Counted from the first letter of the stretch, positions 27,102 through 36,204 are shown. The stretch: 64,000 bases of DNA from Pedobacter cryoconitis (GCF_014207135.1 NZ_JACHCC010000008.1:1-64000), one strand, 5' to 3'. The notes: generated by a model from the letters alone, not told the origin. Numbers and translations: made by a program.

Positions 27102-28601
27102 ATGAATTCCACTCGTTTCTTTCGTGTTATAACTGGTTATCCAGTGAATTTCAATTATATTTTTGCGCTCCTGACCTTGATCTTGTGTCCGTTCCTGGTT
27201 TCCGCACAACCTCAAAGAAACAAGGACCTCAAACTGGCACAACGGGTAGATAGCCTGATTAACATAATGCAAAATGCCAATTCAATAGAAGAAAAAACGG
27301 AGATAGAGCATGAGGTTTATGACCTATCCACATCGATTGGCTATCATGAAGGATTAATAGCGGGCAAACTTCACCTGTTAAATGAAATGGTTAATAGCTG
27401 TAGATTTGATCAGTCTTTGAAACTGATCAATCAACATATGGATGAAGCTTTACAGTTAAATGTCCCTTTATACAGTCTGGAATTACTGAGCCTAAAGTCA
27501 ACCTGTTATTTATCACTTGGGTTCAAACAGGAAAGCAGAACAGTGATGGAACAAGCCAGGTCATTTGCCCAAGAACTTAAGAACGACAATGAATATCATT
27601 ATGCCATGGGCCAGATTTACGCTCAAATGGCCTGGAATTATAAAACAACCAATAACGAGCTGGACAGTGTACTCTTTTATTATAGAAATAGTAGTAAGGA
27701 ATTCGCAAAACTAAATATCAAGCCCGAAGCCAATATTTTTCTTTTCGATGTATTTAATAGAATGGGCATGATTTACTTCGAAAAAAAACAATATGATTCA
27801 GCTCAAAAATATCTGCCTTACATTTATCGGATCAAAGAGAAAGGCCGGAATAAAAGTAAGTTGAAACTTTTAATGGAATATATGACGGATGCCAACTTGA
27901 GTTTCATTAGAAAAGATTATCAAAAATCGTTGGCAGGCTATCAAGATGCATTAGACCTATCTATATCTCTAAAATTGATTTACTATCAAAAAACTATTTA
28001 TAAAGAATTGGTTCAGGTTTACGCTCAACTTGGTAATCAAAGAAAACAGGTCATTTCAATAAAACAATATGCTCAGATGAGTGACAGCATTAGTAGAATA
28101 GAAAAAAGGGAAATAAGACAATCGTTAGAAACCATTATTAAAGATAAAGATGCAGCCGGGAATAAGGATACAACCTATTATGTGATGATTGTTACCGTAC
28201 AAGTCTTTCTTATCGCTGGTTCTCTTTTTTTTCTTAGCAATAAAAAAAGAGGGCTAAAGAAAAGGACAGAACCAATTGTTAACTTATTACCAATTAACCG
28301 CAATAGTGAGCAAACTCTAAATGATCTCATCGAACTGGCAAAAAGAAACAGTTCCATACTCTACACCAGATTTAATGAATTTGATTCCACATTTTGCAAA
28401 AGACTATTAGCAATTGCTCCAGGTCTGCTTATCACTGAACAAGAACTGTGTATCTATATCAGGCTAAACTTTGATACCAAGGAAATAGCCACATACAACA
28501 GGTCCTCAATAAAAGCCATCCAGGCTAGAAAACATAGACTTCGCAAAAAGCTCAACATCCCAACAAAAGAAGACTTAACAAACTGGATTTTAAACTTTTA
28601 G
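27102..28601 (+). CDS. TPR membrane protein with C-terminal HTH, paralogue 1
   Basis: I choose the ATG at 27102 (MNSTRFFRV) because it aligns with the starts of the three paralogues. A frame four codons longer exists. The 499-residue protein has a signal or anchor segment (ending VSAQ), TPR-like helical repeats over about residues 35-340 outside the membrane, and a transmembrane helix (about 353-373, YYVMIVTVQVFLIAGSLFFL). The cytoplasmic end carries a LuxR-type helix-turn-helix (ELCIYIRLNFDTKEIATYNR; SSIKAIQARKHRLRKKLNI). It is thus a one-protein sensor-regulator with a periplasmic TPR sensor. Ligand and targets are unknown. Confidence 0.82.
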   Translation: MNSTRFFRVITGYPVNFNYIFALLTLILCPFLVSAQPQRNKDLKLAQRVDSLINIMQNANSIEEKTEIEHEVYDLSTSIGYHEGLIAGKLHLLNEMVNSCRFDQSLKLINQHMDEALQLNVPLYSLELLSLKSTCYLSLGFKQESRTVMEQARSFAQELKNDNEYHYAMGQIYAQMAWNYKTTNNELDSVLFYYRNSSKEFAKLNIKPEANIFLFDVFNRMGMIYFEKKQYDSAQKYLPYIYRIKEKGRNKSKLKLLMEYMTDANLSFIRKDYQKSLAGYQDALDLSISLKLIYYQKTIYKELVQVYAQLGNQRKQVISIKQYAQMSDSISRIEKREIRQSLETIIKDKDAAGNKDTTYYVMIVTVQVFLIAGSLFFLSNKKRGLKKRTEPIVNLLPINRNSEQTLNDLIELAKRNSSILYTRFNEFDSTFCKRLLAIAPGLLITEQELCIYIRLNFDTKEIATYNRSSIKAIQARKHRLRKKLNIPTKEDLTNWILNF

Positions 28602-28835
28602 ACACCTATTAGTTGTTTCAGCCGTTCAGTATAATTTACATACACAAGCGGAAAACCTTGAAAATTCAATAAAGCTTTTCTGGTAGTTATGAAATCACCC
28701 CGAATATTGTCTTTCAAAAATCCCCCTCCAATGTTGGAATAAATTTTGTAACTTAAATAAAACATTGATTTTGATTATATTTTACTATTGCATTAGTTTC
28801 ATTTATATCTTCAGGTCATTTAAAGGGCTTGTTTT

Positions 28836-30326
28836 ATGAATTACTCTCGCTTTTTAACTACTCATGCCTTGAATAAATTCAATTACCTACTTATCCTATT
28901 AGTACTGTGCCCCTCCATGATCCTCGCTCAACAAAAAAAAATTATCAACCCCAAATTGGTCAGGCGTGTGGATAGCCTAATCACAGCTATTATAAATGCC
29001 AATACCACTACAAAAAAAATACAAATAGAGCACGAGGTTTATGATCTGTCTAAAGCTGCTGGTTACCGCGATGGGTTAATAGAGGGCAGAATTAATCTGA
29101 TCGCTGGGTTAAATGCTTTAGGCAATCAGGACAAAGCTTTGAAACTGATTGATGAATCTATAAATGAAGCTATACAGTTCAATGATTCTTCATACATCAT
29201 ACAATTACTCAAGCTAAAAGCAAGCTGTTATTCGATGCTTGGTTTTTTCGATGAAAGCAAGGCTGCATTGACCCAGGCAATGTCCTATGCACTAAAACTT
29301 AACGACAACAATCTATATCGTAGTGCATTGGGGAGTATTGATGAAATGATGGCCTGGAACATTGAAACAGCCAAAGGCAATCCAGATAGCATACTTTTTT
29401 ATCTGAAAAATGGTAGCCAGCAATATGCAAAATTAACTGTTGAACGAAAAAATAATATTTATTTTTTTAATATACTGAACAGAATTGGTATGAAATATTT
29501 TGAGAAAAATCAATATGATTCGGCCCGAAAATATCTGCCATACATTTATCAAATCAAAGAAGAATACCGGAAAAGTAACAGCTCAGGTATTTTTTCAACC
29601 TATTTTACAGATGCCCGCTTAAAATACATTAGCAAGGACTACCAAAAGTCTTTAATCGCTTACCAAAATGCCCTGGGAGTATCACAAAACTATCCATATT
29701 ATCAAAAATATGTTTATAAAGACCTGGCTCAGGTGTATGGTAAACTTAATAATCAAAAAAAGGAGGCTTTCTTCCTGAATAAATATGCAGTACTTAATGA
29801 CAGTATTAACAGGGCAGAGAAATTGCAGATAAGGCAGCCTCTGGAAAGGATTATAAAAGCTAAAAACACAGCAAAAAACAAAGATAAGGCCTCTTACATT
29901 TTGCTTATTGCGGCGCCAGCCTCCCTCCTCATAGGAGTTGTGATTTTTTATAGTTACAGAAAGCGAATCAGAGAGGAACAACAGATAGCAACACCAGGAG
30001 AAGACCAGACTGAACTAGCATCCAATCAAAATGAGGATACCCTAATTGAGCTCATTGAGCTGGCAAAAAGAAACAGTCCTATACTCTACACCAGGTTTAA
30101 CGAACTTGATCCCACATTTTGCAAAAGACTTCTCACCATTGCCCCAGGCCTGCTTATTACTGAACAAGAACTATGTATTTATATAAGACTCAATTTTGAT
30201 ACCAAGGAAATAGCCAGATATACCATGTCTTCGATAAAGGCAGTCCAGGCCAAAAAATATAGAATTCGAAAAAAACTAAATATCTCAACAGAAACAGACA
30301 TAATGAACTGGATTATAAACTTTTAA
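28836..30326 (+). CDS. TPR membrane protein with C-terminal HTH, paralogue 2
   Basis: The 496-residue protein has the same layout as its neighbours: signal segment (ending ILAQQ), TPR region, transmembrane helix near residues 350-372 (ILLIAAPASLLIGVVIFYSY), linker rich in Glu/Gln, and a LuxR-like HTH with FDTKEIARYTMSSIKAVQAK. The 40 bp before its start (TTTCATTTATATCTT and onward) closely match those before paralogue 1, so the duplication included part of the promoter. I see no tetrad element in the 234-bp gap upstream. Confidence 0.82.
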   Translation: MNYSRFLTTHALNKFNYLLILLVLCPSMILAQQKKIINPKLVRRVDSLITAIINANTTTKKIQIEHEVYDLSKAAGYRDGLIEGRINLIAGLNALGNQDKALKLIDESINEAIQFNDSSYIIQLLKLKASCYSMLGFFDESKAALTQAMSYALKLNDNNLYRSALGSIDEMMAWNIETAKGNPDSILFYLKNGSQQYAKLTVERKNNIYFFNILNRIGMKYFEKNQYDSARKYLPYIYQIKEEYRKSNSSGIFSTYFTDARLKYISKDYQKSLIAYQNALGVSQNYPYYQKYVYKDLAQVYGKLNNQKKEAFFLNKYAVLNDSINRAEKLQIRQPLERIIKAKNTAKNKDKASYILLIAAPASLLIGVVIFYSYRKRIREEQQIATPGEDQTELASNQNEDTLIELIELAKRNSPILYTRFNELDPTFCKRLLTIAPGLLITEQELCIYIRLNFDTKEIARYTMSSIKAVQAKKYRIRKKLNISTETDIMNWIINF

Positions 30327-30369
30327 AATATCTATTTTATGCTACGTTTAAAAAACTTATTTTTTTTTC

Positions 30370-31875
30370 ATGAAATACACCTGTTTTCTTCGTGTTATGA
30401 CTGTTTATACAGTAAGGTTATATTATATTCTTGTCCTATTGATCTTCTTCTGCCCTGCCCTCGCTTTTGCCCAACAAAAACAGACCAAAGACCCCAACCT
30501 GGCCCAACGGGTAGACAGCCTGATTACGATAATGCAAAATTCCAATTCAACTGAAGAAAAAACAGAAATAGCGCGGCAAGTTTATAACCTCTCCAAATCA
30601 ATTAGTTATGATAAAGGATTAATGGAAGGCAAACTGACCTTGATATCTGGATTAAATGGATTAGGTAAACAAAGTCAGACCCTGAAACTAATCGACAGTG
30701 AGATGTATGAAGCCATACATCTAGGTATTCCTTCATACATCATAAAATTACTTACCTTAAAAGCAAGCTGTTATGCGGAACTTGGGTTCTACGAGGAGAG
30801 CAGAACAGCATTGAGCCAGGCTACATCCTATGCCCAAAAGCTCAAAGATAACAATGCATATCACTATGCCCTGGGAGATATTTTTGCTTTTATGGCCTCG
30901 AATATTGAAGCAGCCAATGGCAATCCGGACAGTGCACTCTTGTATCTTAAGAATAGTAGTCAACATTACGCAAGATTAACAATCAAGCCAAAAAACAATA
31001 TTAATCTCTACGGCATATTAAATAGAATTGGCATGACTTATTTTGATAAAGAACAATACGATTCTGCAAAAAAATATCTGCCTAATATTTATTTAGTCAG
31101 AGAAGACTACCGGAAAAACAACAAAATTGAGGTTTTAATAACCTATTTAACGGATGCCAGATTAAAATACATTACAAAAAGCTATCAAAAGTCTTTAATA
31201 GCTTATCAAAGTGCATTGGATCTATCCATAGCACTCAAAGCATCAGATTTTCAAAAGGCTATATATAAAGACTTATCCCAGGTTTACGATAAGCTTGATG
31301 ATCAAAAGAATAATGTTTTTTTTATGGAGAAATATGCGAAAATTACAGATAGCCTGAATCTGGCAGGGAAAAAAGAAATGAGACAACCATTAGAAGGTAT
31401 CATAAAAGATAAAAATAACGCAGCAAGTGCGGGTAGAAATCTTTATATTTCAATTATTGCTGCATTAACTATTCTCATTGTATGTTCTGTTTTTTTTTAT
31501 CGCTATAGAAAAAGAGATGTAAGACTTAGAAGGATATCGGTACCCCAAGAAGCCCGGTATGAGACACCCTCAGGTCAAAAGGAGAATACTTTAAACGAAC
31601 TCGTTGATCTGGCAAGAAAAAACAGTCCCATACTCTATGACAGGTTTAATGAACTAGATCCCGAATTTTGCAAAAGACTTCTAGTCATTGCCCCAAGTCT
31701 GCTTATAACCGAACTGGAACTGTGTATCTATATAAGGTTAAACTTTGATACCAAGGAAATAGCAAGATATGCCAGATCTTCAGTAAAGGCTGTACAGGCC
31801 AGAAAATACAGGCTTCGCAAAAAACTAGATATCCCAACAAAAGAAGATCTAACAAACTGGATCATAAATTTTTAG
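30370..31875 (+). CDS. TPR membrane protein with C-terminal HTH, paralogue 3
   Basis: The 501-residue protein has the same architecture: signal segment (ending AFAQQ), TPR region, transmembrane helix near residue 360-378 (YISIIAALTILIVCSVFFY), basic stop-transfer RKRD and the HTH with FDTKEIARYARSSVKAVQAR. Only 43 bp separate it from paralogue 2, so the two are probably co-transcribed. Sequence divergence is highest in the N-terminal half, which fits different ligands with the same output. Confidence 0.82.
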   Translation: MKYTCFLRVMTVYTVRLYYILVLLIFFCPALAFAQQKQTKDPNLAQRVDSLITIMQNSNSTEEKTEIARQVYNLSKSISYDKGLMEGKLTLISGLNGLGKQSQTLKLIDSEMYEAIHLGIPSYIIKLLTLKASCYAELGFYEESRTALSQATSYAQKLKDNNAYHYALGDIFAFMASNIEAANGNPDSALLYLKNSSQHYARLTIKPKNNINLYGILNRIGMTYFDKEQYDSAKKYLPNIYLVREDYRKNNKIEVLITYLTDARLKYITKSYQKSLIAYQSALDLSIALKASDFQKAIYKDLSQVYDKLDDQKNNVFFMEKYAKITDSLNLAGKKEMRQPLEGIIKDKNNAASAGRNLYISIIAALTILIVCSVFFYRYRKRDVRLRRISVPQEARYETPSGQKENTLNELVDLARKNSPILYDRFNELDPEFCKRLLVIAPSLLITELELCIYIRLNFDTKEIARYARSSVKAVQARKYRLRKKLDIPTKEDLTNWIINF

Positions 31876-31885
31876 ATAATTTACA

Positions 31886-31923
31886 CACCCACGCATACCT
31901 ACGTTCACACTCAAAAGTACTCA
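31886..31923 (+). promoter_or_regulatory. YACYCA tetrad, copy D
   Basis: The hexamers are CACCCA 31886, TACCTA 31896, CACTCA 31908 and TACTCA 31918: spacing 10-12-10. It lies in the gap between TPR paralogues 3 and 4 and ends 118 bp before paralogue 4, similar to copy C before paralogue 1. Confidence 0.7.
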
Positions 31924-32041
31924 GTTATCCACAAAAAAATATAATCCGCGGTATATTGGAAATAAAAATCTCTCCGATTATTTCCAATATTACATTGTAG
32001 TAATTCTATTTACATTTCAAAATCGACTAATTGCCTTTTTT

Positions 32042-33544
32042 ATGAATTACACTCGCTTTTTTCTTATTAAAACTGCTTATGCAGTGAATTTCAATTCCCT
32101 TCTTATCCTGTTGATCCTTTGCCCATCCCTGATTTTCGCTCAACAACGCAAAAAAACAAAATTGACTCTACGAGTAGATAGCCTGATCACAGCCATGCGA
32201 AATGCCAATACGATGGCAGAAAAAACAGAAAAAGAGCAGGAAGTTTATGACTTGTCCAAATCTATCGGTTATAATGAAGGACTAACAAAAGGCAAACTTT
32301 ATCTGTTAAATGAAATAGTTAATTTAACTGGATATGATCACGCTTTGAAACTGATCGATGACCATATGGATGAAGCTTTAAAGTTAGATATTCCTTCTTA
32401 TACCATAGAATTACTAACACTAAAAGCAAACTGCTATTCTGGCCTTGGGCTTTTCGACGAAAGTAGAACAGTATTAAACCAGGCTAAGTCTTACGCACTA
32501 AAGCTTAAGGACAATAATGAATACCACCAGGCACTGGGAGATATTTATGCGCTAATATCCTGGAATATTGAAGAAGCCAACGGCAATCTGGATAGCGTGC
32601 TTTTTTATCTTAAAAAAAGCAAAGATCAATATGTAAAATTAACAATCAAGTCTGAAACTAATCTTAACCTCTTCGGCATATTGCATAGAATTGGCATGGT
32701 CTACTTTGAAAAAAAACAGTATGATTCGGCTGAAAAATATCTGCCCTACATTTACCAGGTTAAAGAAAAATACATGAAAAACTTTCAGGCAGGGCCTTTA
32801 GTAATCTCTATAACAGATGCCCGCTTAAAATATATTAGAAAAGATTATCGAAAGTCTTTAGCAGCCTATCAAAGTGCATTGGATCTATCTATAACATTAA
32901 AATCGCCAGATTATCAAAAGGTTGCTTATGACGGCATGGCCCAGGTTTACGCTCAACTTGATGACAAAAAAAACGAAGCTATTTTTCTAGAAAAGTACGC
33001 TAATATTTCCGATAGCTTAAATCTAATAAGAAAAAAAGAGATGAGGCGGCCGTTAGAAAACATTGTAAAGAATAAAGACAGTGTAGCCAATACCGATAAA
33101 AACTTATACATTCTGGTTATTGCTGTATCAGCCATTCTAATCTTATCTTTTCTTTTTTTATATCGCTATAAAAAAAGAACGACGGGACAAAGAGGTACAT
33201 CTGCACCTAATGAAATCAGGCATAAACCATTGTCAACTCATCACTATAATGAGAATGACTTAAATGACCTGATCGAACTGGCAAAACAAAATAGCCCCAT
33301 ACTGCGTACCATATTTAATGAATTTGACCACACATTTTGTAAGAAGCTGTTAGTCCTTGCCCCTAATCTGCTTATAACTGAACAGGAATTATGTATCTAT
33401 ATAAAGCTAAACTTTGATACCAAGGAAATAGCCAGATATACCAGGTCTTCAGTAAAGGCCGTCCAGGCCAGAAAATACAGGATTAGAAAAAAATTAAATA
33501 TTCCAACAAAAGAAGACATAACAAACTGGATCATAAACTTATAG
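32042..33544 (+). CDS. TPR membrane protein with C-terminal HTH, paralogue 4
   Basis: The 500-residue protein starts MNYTRFFLIKTAYAVNFN, very like paralogue 1 (MNSTRFFRV...YPVNFN), with signal segment ending IFAQQ. TPR region, transmembrane helix (about residues 360-378, YILVIAVSAILILSFLFLY), then the HTH with FDTKEIARYTRSSVKAVQAR and RKYRIRKKLNIPTKED. It has its own upstream gap with a tetrad element. A strong terminator follows 15 bp after the stop. Confidence 0.82.
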   Translation: MNYTRFFLIKTAYAVNFNSLLILLILCPSLIFAQQRKKTKLTLRVDSLITAMRNANTMAEKTEKEQEVYDLSKSIGYNEGLTKGKLYLLNEIVNLTGYDHALKLIDDHMDEALKLDIPSYTIELLTLKANCYSGLGLFDESRTVLNQAKSYALKLKDNNEYHQALGDIYALISWNIEEANGNLDSVLFYLKKSKDQYVKLTIKSETNLNLFGILHRIGMVYFEKKQYDSAEKYLPYIYQVKEKYMKNFQAGPLVISITDARLKYIRKDYRKSLAAYQSALDLSITLKSPDYQKVAYDGMAQVYAQLDDKKNEAIFLEKYANISDSLNLIRKKEMRRPLENIVKNKDSVANTDKNLYILVIAVSAILILSFLFLYRYKKRTTGQRGTSAPNEIRHKPLSTHHYNENDLNDLIELAKQNSPILRTIFNEFDHTFCKKLLVLAPNLLITEQELCIYIKLNFDTKEIARYTRSSVKAVQARKYRIRKKLNIPTKEDITNWIINL

Positions 33545-33559
33545 ACGGCAATGAATCTT

Positions 33560-33596
33560 AATCTCTTATACAGGTCTTAAACCTGTATAAGAGATT
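33560..33596. terminator. Bidirectional terminator between TPR4 and SDR genes
   Basis: The perfect 16-bp arms are 33560-33575 (AATCTCTTATACAGGT) and 33581-33596, with a 5-nt loop. It lies between two convergent stop codons. Confidence 0.85.
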
Positions 33597-33601
33597 ACTT
33601 A

Positions 33602-34357
33602 TTACCGGGTCGTATAACCACCATTGGCAAAAATAGTCTGCCCGGTAATCCACCAGCCATCTGTCACCAAAAACTCTACCAACGGAGCAATATCTTTAAT
33701 GTTGGTGAGCCCTCCTAATGCCGAGGCCGATTTATGATAAGCAACCGCATCCTCGGCTTCCTGTCCATAAAAAAAAGGCGTATCCATTGGACCTGGGGCA
33801 ACTGCTGTTACAGAAATACCACGATTACCAAATTCCTTTGAGGCCGCTCTCGTAAAATGTTCTACTGGTGCTTTTGCCCCGGCGTAAGTAGAATACAAAC
33901 CGGTATAAGCTGCTAGCAATGAAGTCACAATGGTACAGATCTTACCATTGTCATTTATTTTTTTACCCGCTTCCTGGATAAAGAAATAGGCCGTTTTTGA
34001 GTTTACATTAAACATCGTATCATACTCTGCTTCTGTAGTATCCACAAATGGCTTTTTCAATACCATCCCAACAGTGTTGATTGCAATGTCCACTCCCCCA
34101 TATTTTGCGATGGCTTCATCGAAAAATTTAGAGATATTTTCTACTTTGGTCAAATCCCCCTGAAACAAGAAAGCTTCAGCACCTAAAGCTCTGATTGCTT
34201 CCAGTGTTTTTGTACTTTCAGCTTTTGAGCTTTCACTATTGAAATGGATAGCCAGTTTTGCACCCAGAGCTGCAAAGTCTTTGCTGAGCAATCCTCCCAG
34301 ATTCTTACCACCACCTGCAATAAGTATTACCTTATCTTTTAAATTGTTGTGTGACAT
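33602..34357 (-). CDS. Short-chain dehydrogenase/reductase (SDR)
   Basis: The 251-residue protein is a classical SDR of normal length. It has a glycine-rich cofactor loop AGGGKNLGG (residues 14-22), NTVG (94-97) in place of NNAG, catalytic Ser146 (TIVTSLLAA), and Tyr158-x3-Lys162 (YAGAK). His/Ser near residue 40 (HFNSESS) suggests NADPH preference. Substrate unknown. A YACYCA tetrad 70 bp upstream of the start ties its expression to the neighbouring regulatory and protease genes. Confidence 0.9.
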   Translation of the reverse strand: MSHNNLKDKVILIAGGGKNLGGLLSKDFAALGAKLAIHFNSESSKAESTKTLEAIRALGAEAFLFQGDLTKVENISKFFDEAIAKYGGVDIAINTVGMVLKKPFVDTTEAEYDTMFNVNSKTAYFFIQEAGKKINDNGKICTIVTSLLAAYTGLYSTYAGAKAPVEHFTRAASKEFGNRGISVTAVAPGPMDTPFFYGQEAEDAVAYHKSASALGGLTNIKDIAPLVEFLVTDGWWITGQTIFANGGYTTR

Positions 34358-34427
34358 AAATATTTATTTTACGTTTTTCATTTTTGGTAAATATTGATGT
34401 TAATTATAAATATTACGAATATTTAGG

Positions 34428-34465
34428 CCCACACATATACCCATTTATCTATCTATAGATACTTA
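34428..34465 (+). promoter_or_regulatory. YACYCA tetrad, copy E
   Basis: The hexamers are CCCACA 34428, TACCCA 34438, TATCTA 34450 and TACTTA 34460: spacing 10-12-10. It begins 70 bp upstream of the SDR gene, in the same relative orientation as copies A, B and G. Confidence 0.62.
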
Positions 34466-34670
34466 ATTACAAAAGACAGAATTTCATCAGAAAAACATTT
34501 GAATTATATTATATCATAATAACCGGTTAAGCCCGGATACAAGTCTGTCAATCATTCCCATAAAGTCCGTAATAGCTATTTATATTTATGTGCATCCGGA
34601 TATCCACAGACTGAACGAACTATTTTATTAATTAGACGATTCCCTTCCAAAGACTGTCTTTTTCCTGGGT

Positions 34671-34708
34671 TGAATACATTTAAGTACCTAAATAGGTACA
34701 TATGAGGA
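34671..34708 (-). promoter_or_regulatory. YACYCA tetrad, copy F, in front of the LytTR gene
   Basis: Read on the minus strand, the hexamers are TCCTCA, TACCTA, TACTTA and TATTCA. On the plus strand they start at 34703, 34693, 34681 and 34671: spacing 10-12-10. It ends 127 bp before the LytTR start. Confidence 0.62.
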
Positions 34709-34835
34709 CGTTGAATCGGCGCAATGCTGTGATATAACAAGATCTTTGTTCGGGATTAATAATGTATCTCTAATTCCGCCTTAGAAAAACGAATCAACCT
34801 AATTTTAAAAATATGCATCTCCTTAAAATAACAAT

Positions 34836-35531
34836 ATGAATTGCTTAATTGTTGATGATGATAAAATATTCCGCACTATCATAAAACAGATGATAAGTCT
34901 GGATCCTTCTCTAAAACTAGTGGGTGAATGTGCCAATGCTACCGAAGCTTATAAACAAATTATGAGCGGTCAGATTGACCTGGTGTTCCTGGATATTAAC
35001 CTACCTGATATCACTGGACTGGACCTGGCAAAAATGCTGAAAAACACAAAACCTTTGCTGATTCTAATGACTGCAGAACATAAACATGCAGTCGAGGCTT
35101 ACGAACTGAATGTTACAGACTACCTGGTCAAACCTGTGATTCTTTCGAGGTTTCATGAAGCAGTTGAGAAAGCTAAGATCAAATTTGGCAATCGTGATTT
35201 GGTTCAGAAGACTGAAAGTGATGAGTTTATTTTTATTCGTGATTCTTATATAATAAGAAGGATCTATTTAAATGAAATTCTATATGTAGAAGCGACGGAT
35301 AATTATACCAGCATTCATCTTGCCGGCCGGAACTTTTCTATTCATTCACCAATTAAATTGGTGGAACAGAAGCTACCACCCACTTCTTTTTTCAGGGTAC
35401 ACAGGTCCTTTATCATAAATCTTAGCAAAATAGATTCAATAGAAGGTAAAACAATAATGATAAACAATAAACCTGTTCCCGTGTCCGATACTTACCGGGC
35501 TGATTTAAACAAGAGGATACGAGTTCTTTAA
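34836..35531 (+). CDS. LytTR-family response regulator
   Basis: The 231-residue protein has a receiver domain (1-120) with the acidic pair DDD (7-9), phospho-acceptor Asp53 (VFLDINLP), Thr79 (LMTAEH) and Lys99 (YLVKPV). A LytTR DNA-binding domain follows (about 135-231) with IYLNEILYVEATDNYTSIH and FFRVHRSFIINLSKI. Such proteins bind tandem direct repeats two helical turns apart. No histidine kinase gene is next to it; a CBS protein with a kinase-like helix follows 13 bp downstream. A tetrad element precedes it, so autoregulation is plausible. Confidence 0.92.
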   Translation: MNCLIVDDDKIFRTIIKQMISLDPSLKLVGECANATEAYKQIMSGQIDLVFLDINLPDITGLDLAKMLKNTKPLLILMTAEHKHAVEAYELNVTDYLVKPVILSRFHEAVEKAKIKFGNRDLVQKTESDEFIFIRDSYIIRRIYLNEILYVEATDNYTSIHLAGRNFSIHSPIKLVEQKLPPTSFFRVHRSFIINLSKIDSIEGKTIMINNKPVPVSDTYRADLNKRIRVL

Positions 35532-35544
35532 ATCTCATTTATAC

Positions 35545-36084
35545 ATGTATTATAAAAGAATGAAGATTAATTCATTAATAGACATGAATTATATATCTAT
35601 AGATATTCAGGAAGAAGTATTCGAGGTGTCGGAATGGCTTAAAGATGTAAGATATTTGGTCCCTGTTAATGAAAACTTAGAAGCCGTAGGTATTGTGACA
35701 ATCGATGACGTCCATAAACACCCCTATGGAAAGGTCATAGATTGTGTCATTGACAAACCTAGAATCAACCCCAGTCAAACTGTGTTGGAGGTAATTAATA
35801 TAATGCAAAAGGCAGATCTGCATTATTTACCTGTTTTTGATAAGGATACATTTATTGGTGTTATAACTCTAATCAGTCTGGCAACTGTCAGAAATTCACA
35901 AATACAAAACGCACATAGCTACAATTATAAAGCAATACAAGATATAAAGAATTCTATTTCAAATATCAAAGGCTTAACCAATGTTTTGAGCCAGCTAAAT
36001 ACTGATAAAGCAATTCAGGAATTAATACAATTACTCAACGTATCCTGCCTGCAAACAATGCTTACTATAGATGATCTTTTGTAA
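35545..36084 (+). CDS. CBS-pair protein with degenerate histidine-kinase-like helix
   Basis: The 179-residue soluble protein has two CBS motifs (about residues 5-65 and 72-118; the second reads HYLPVFDKDTFIGVITLISL), which usually bind adenine nucleotides. Residues 130-144, AIQDIKNSISNIKGL, resemble the dimerisation helix of sensor kinases, which is typically His-Glu/Asp-x-Arg/Lys-Asn-Pro. Here Gln132 replaces the phosphorylated His and Ser137 the Pro. No ATPase domain follows. It begins 13 bp after the LytTR gene and is likely co-transcribed, so it may bind the regulator or its kinase and pass on an energy signal. Confidence 0.8.
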   Translation: MYYKRMKINSLIDMNYISIDIQEEVFEVSEWLKDVRYLVPVNENLEAVGIVTIDDVHKHPYGKVIDCVIDKPRINPSQTVLEVINIMQKADLHYLPVFDKDTFIGVITLISLATVRNSQIQNAHSYNYKAIQDIKNSISNIKGLTNVLSQLNTDKAIQELIQLLNVSCLQTMLTIDDLL

Positions 36085-36096
36085 GTATGTACTTAC
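36081..36096. promoter_or_regulatory. Short palindrome after the CBS gene
   Basis: GTAAGTA-TG-TACTTAC, 7-bp arms, overlaps the CBS stop codon region. It is too short for a clear terminator and may be an operator for the rearranged downstream gene. Weak. Confidence 0.25.
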
Positions 36097-36204
36097 CCCA
36101 TATTTCATTGAAGTGCAATGAAGAATCTTCACACAGCTTACTGCAGTAGTGAAGAACAAAATTTTAAAGGAATAAATATTTTTTTACTAAAAATTTAAAA
36201 TAAG

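Larger units (their letters stand above)
34358..34835. other. Divergent regulatory region of SDR and LytTR genes
   Basis: These 478 bp hold tetrad copies E and F in opposite orientation, each facing its own gene in the same sense. Otherwise AT-rich; no gene seen. Confidence 0.5.

Noticed and set aside
28602..28835. A tetrad element before TPR paralogue 2
   Set aside because: TACACA at 28641 has no partners at the required spacing.
27000..33600. CRISPR-like or satellite repeats
   Set aside because: The repeated similarity here is that of four paralogous coding genes. No short regularly spaced identical repeats with unique spacers exist.
36081..36096. An eighth tetrad element before the Wza-like gene
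   Set aside because: TAAGTA and TACTTA are present but form one palindrome; no further hexamers occur at 10 or 12 bp.
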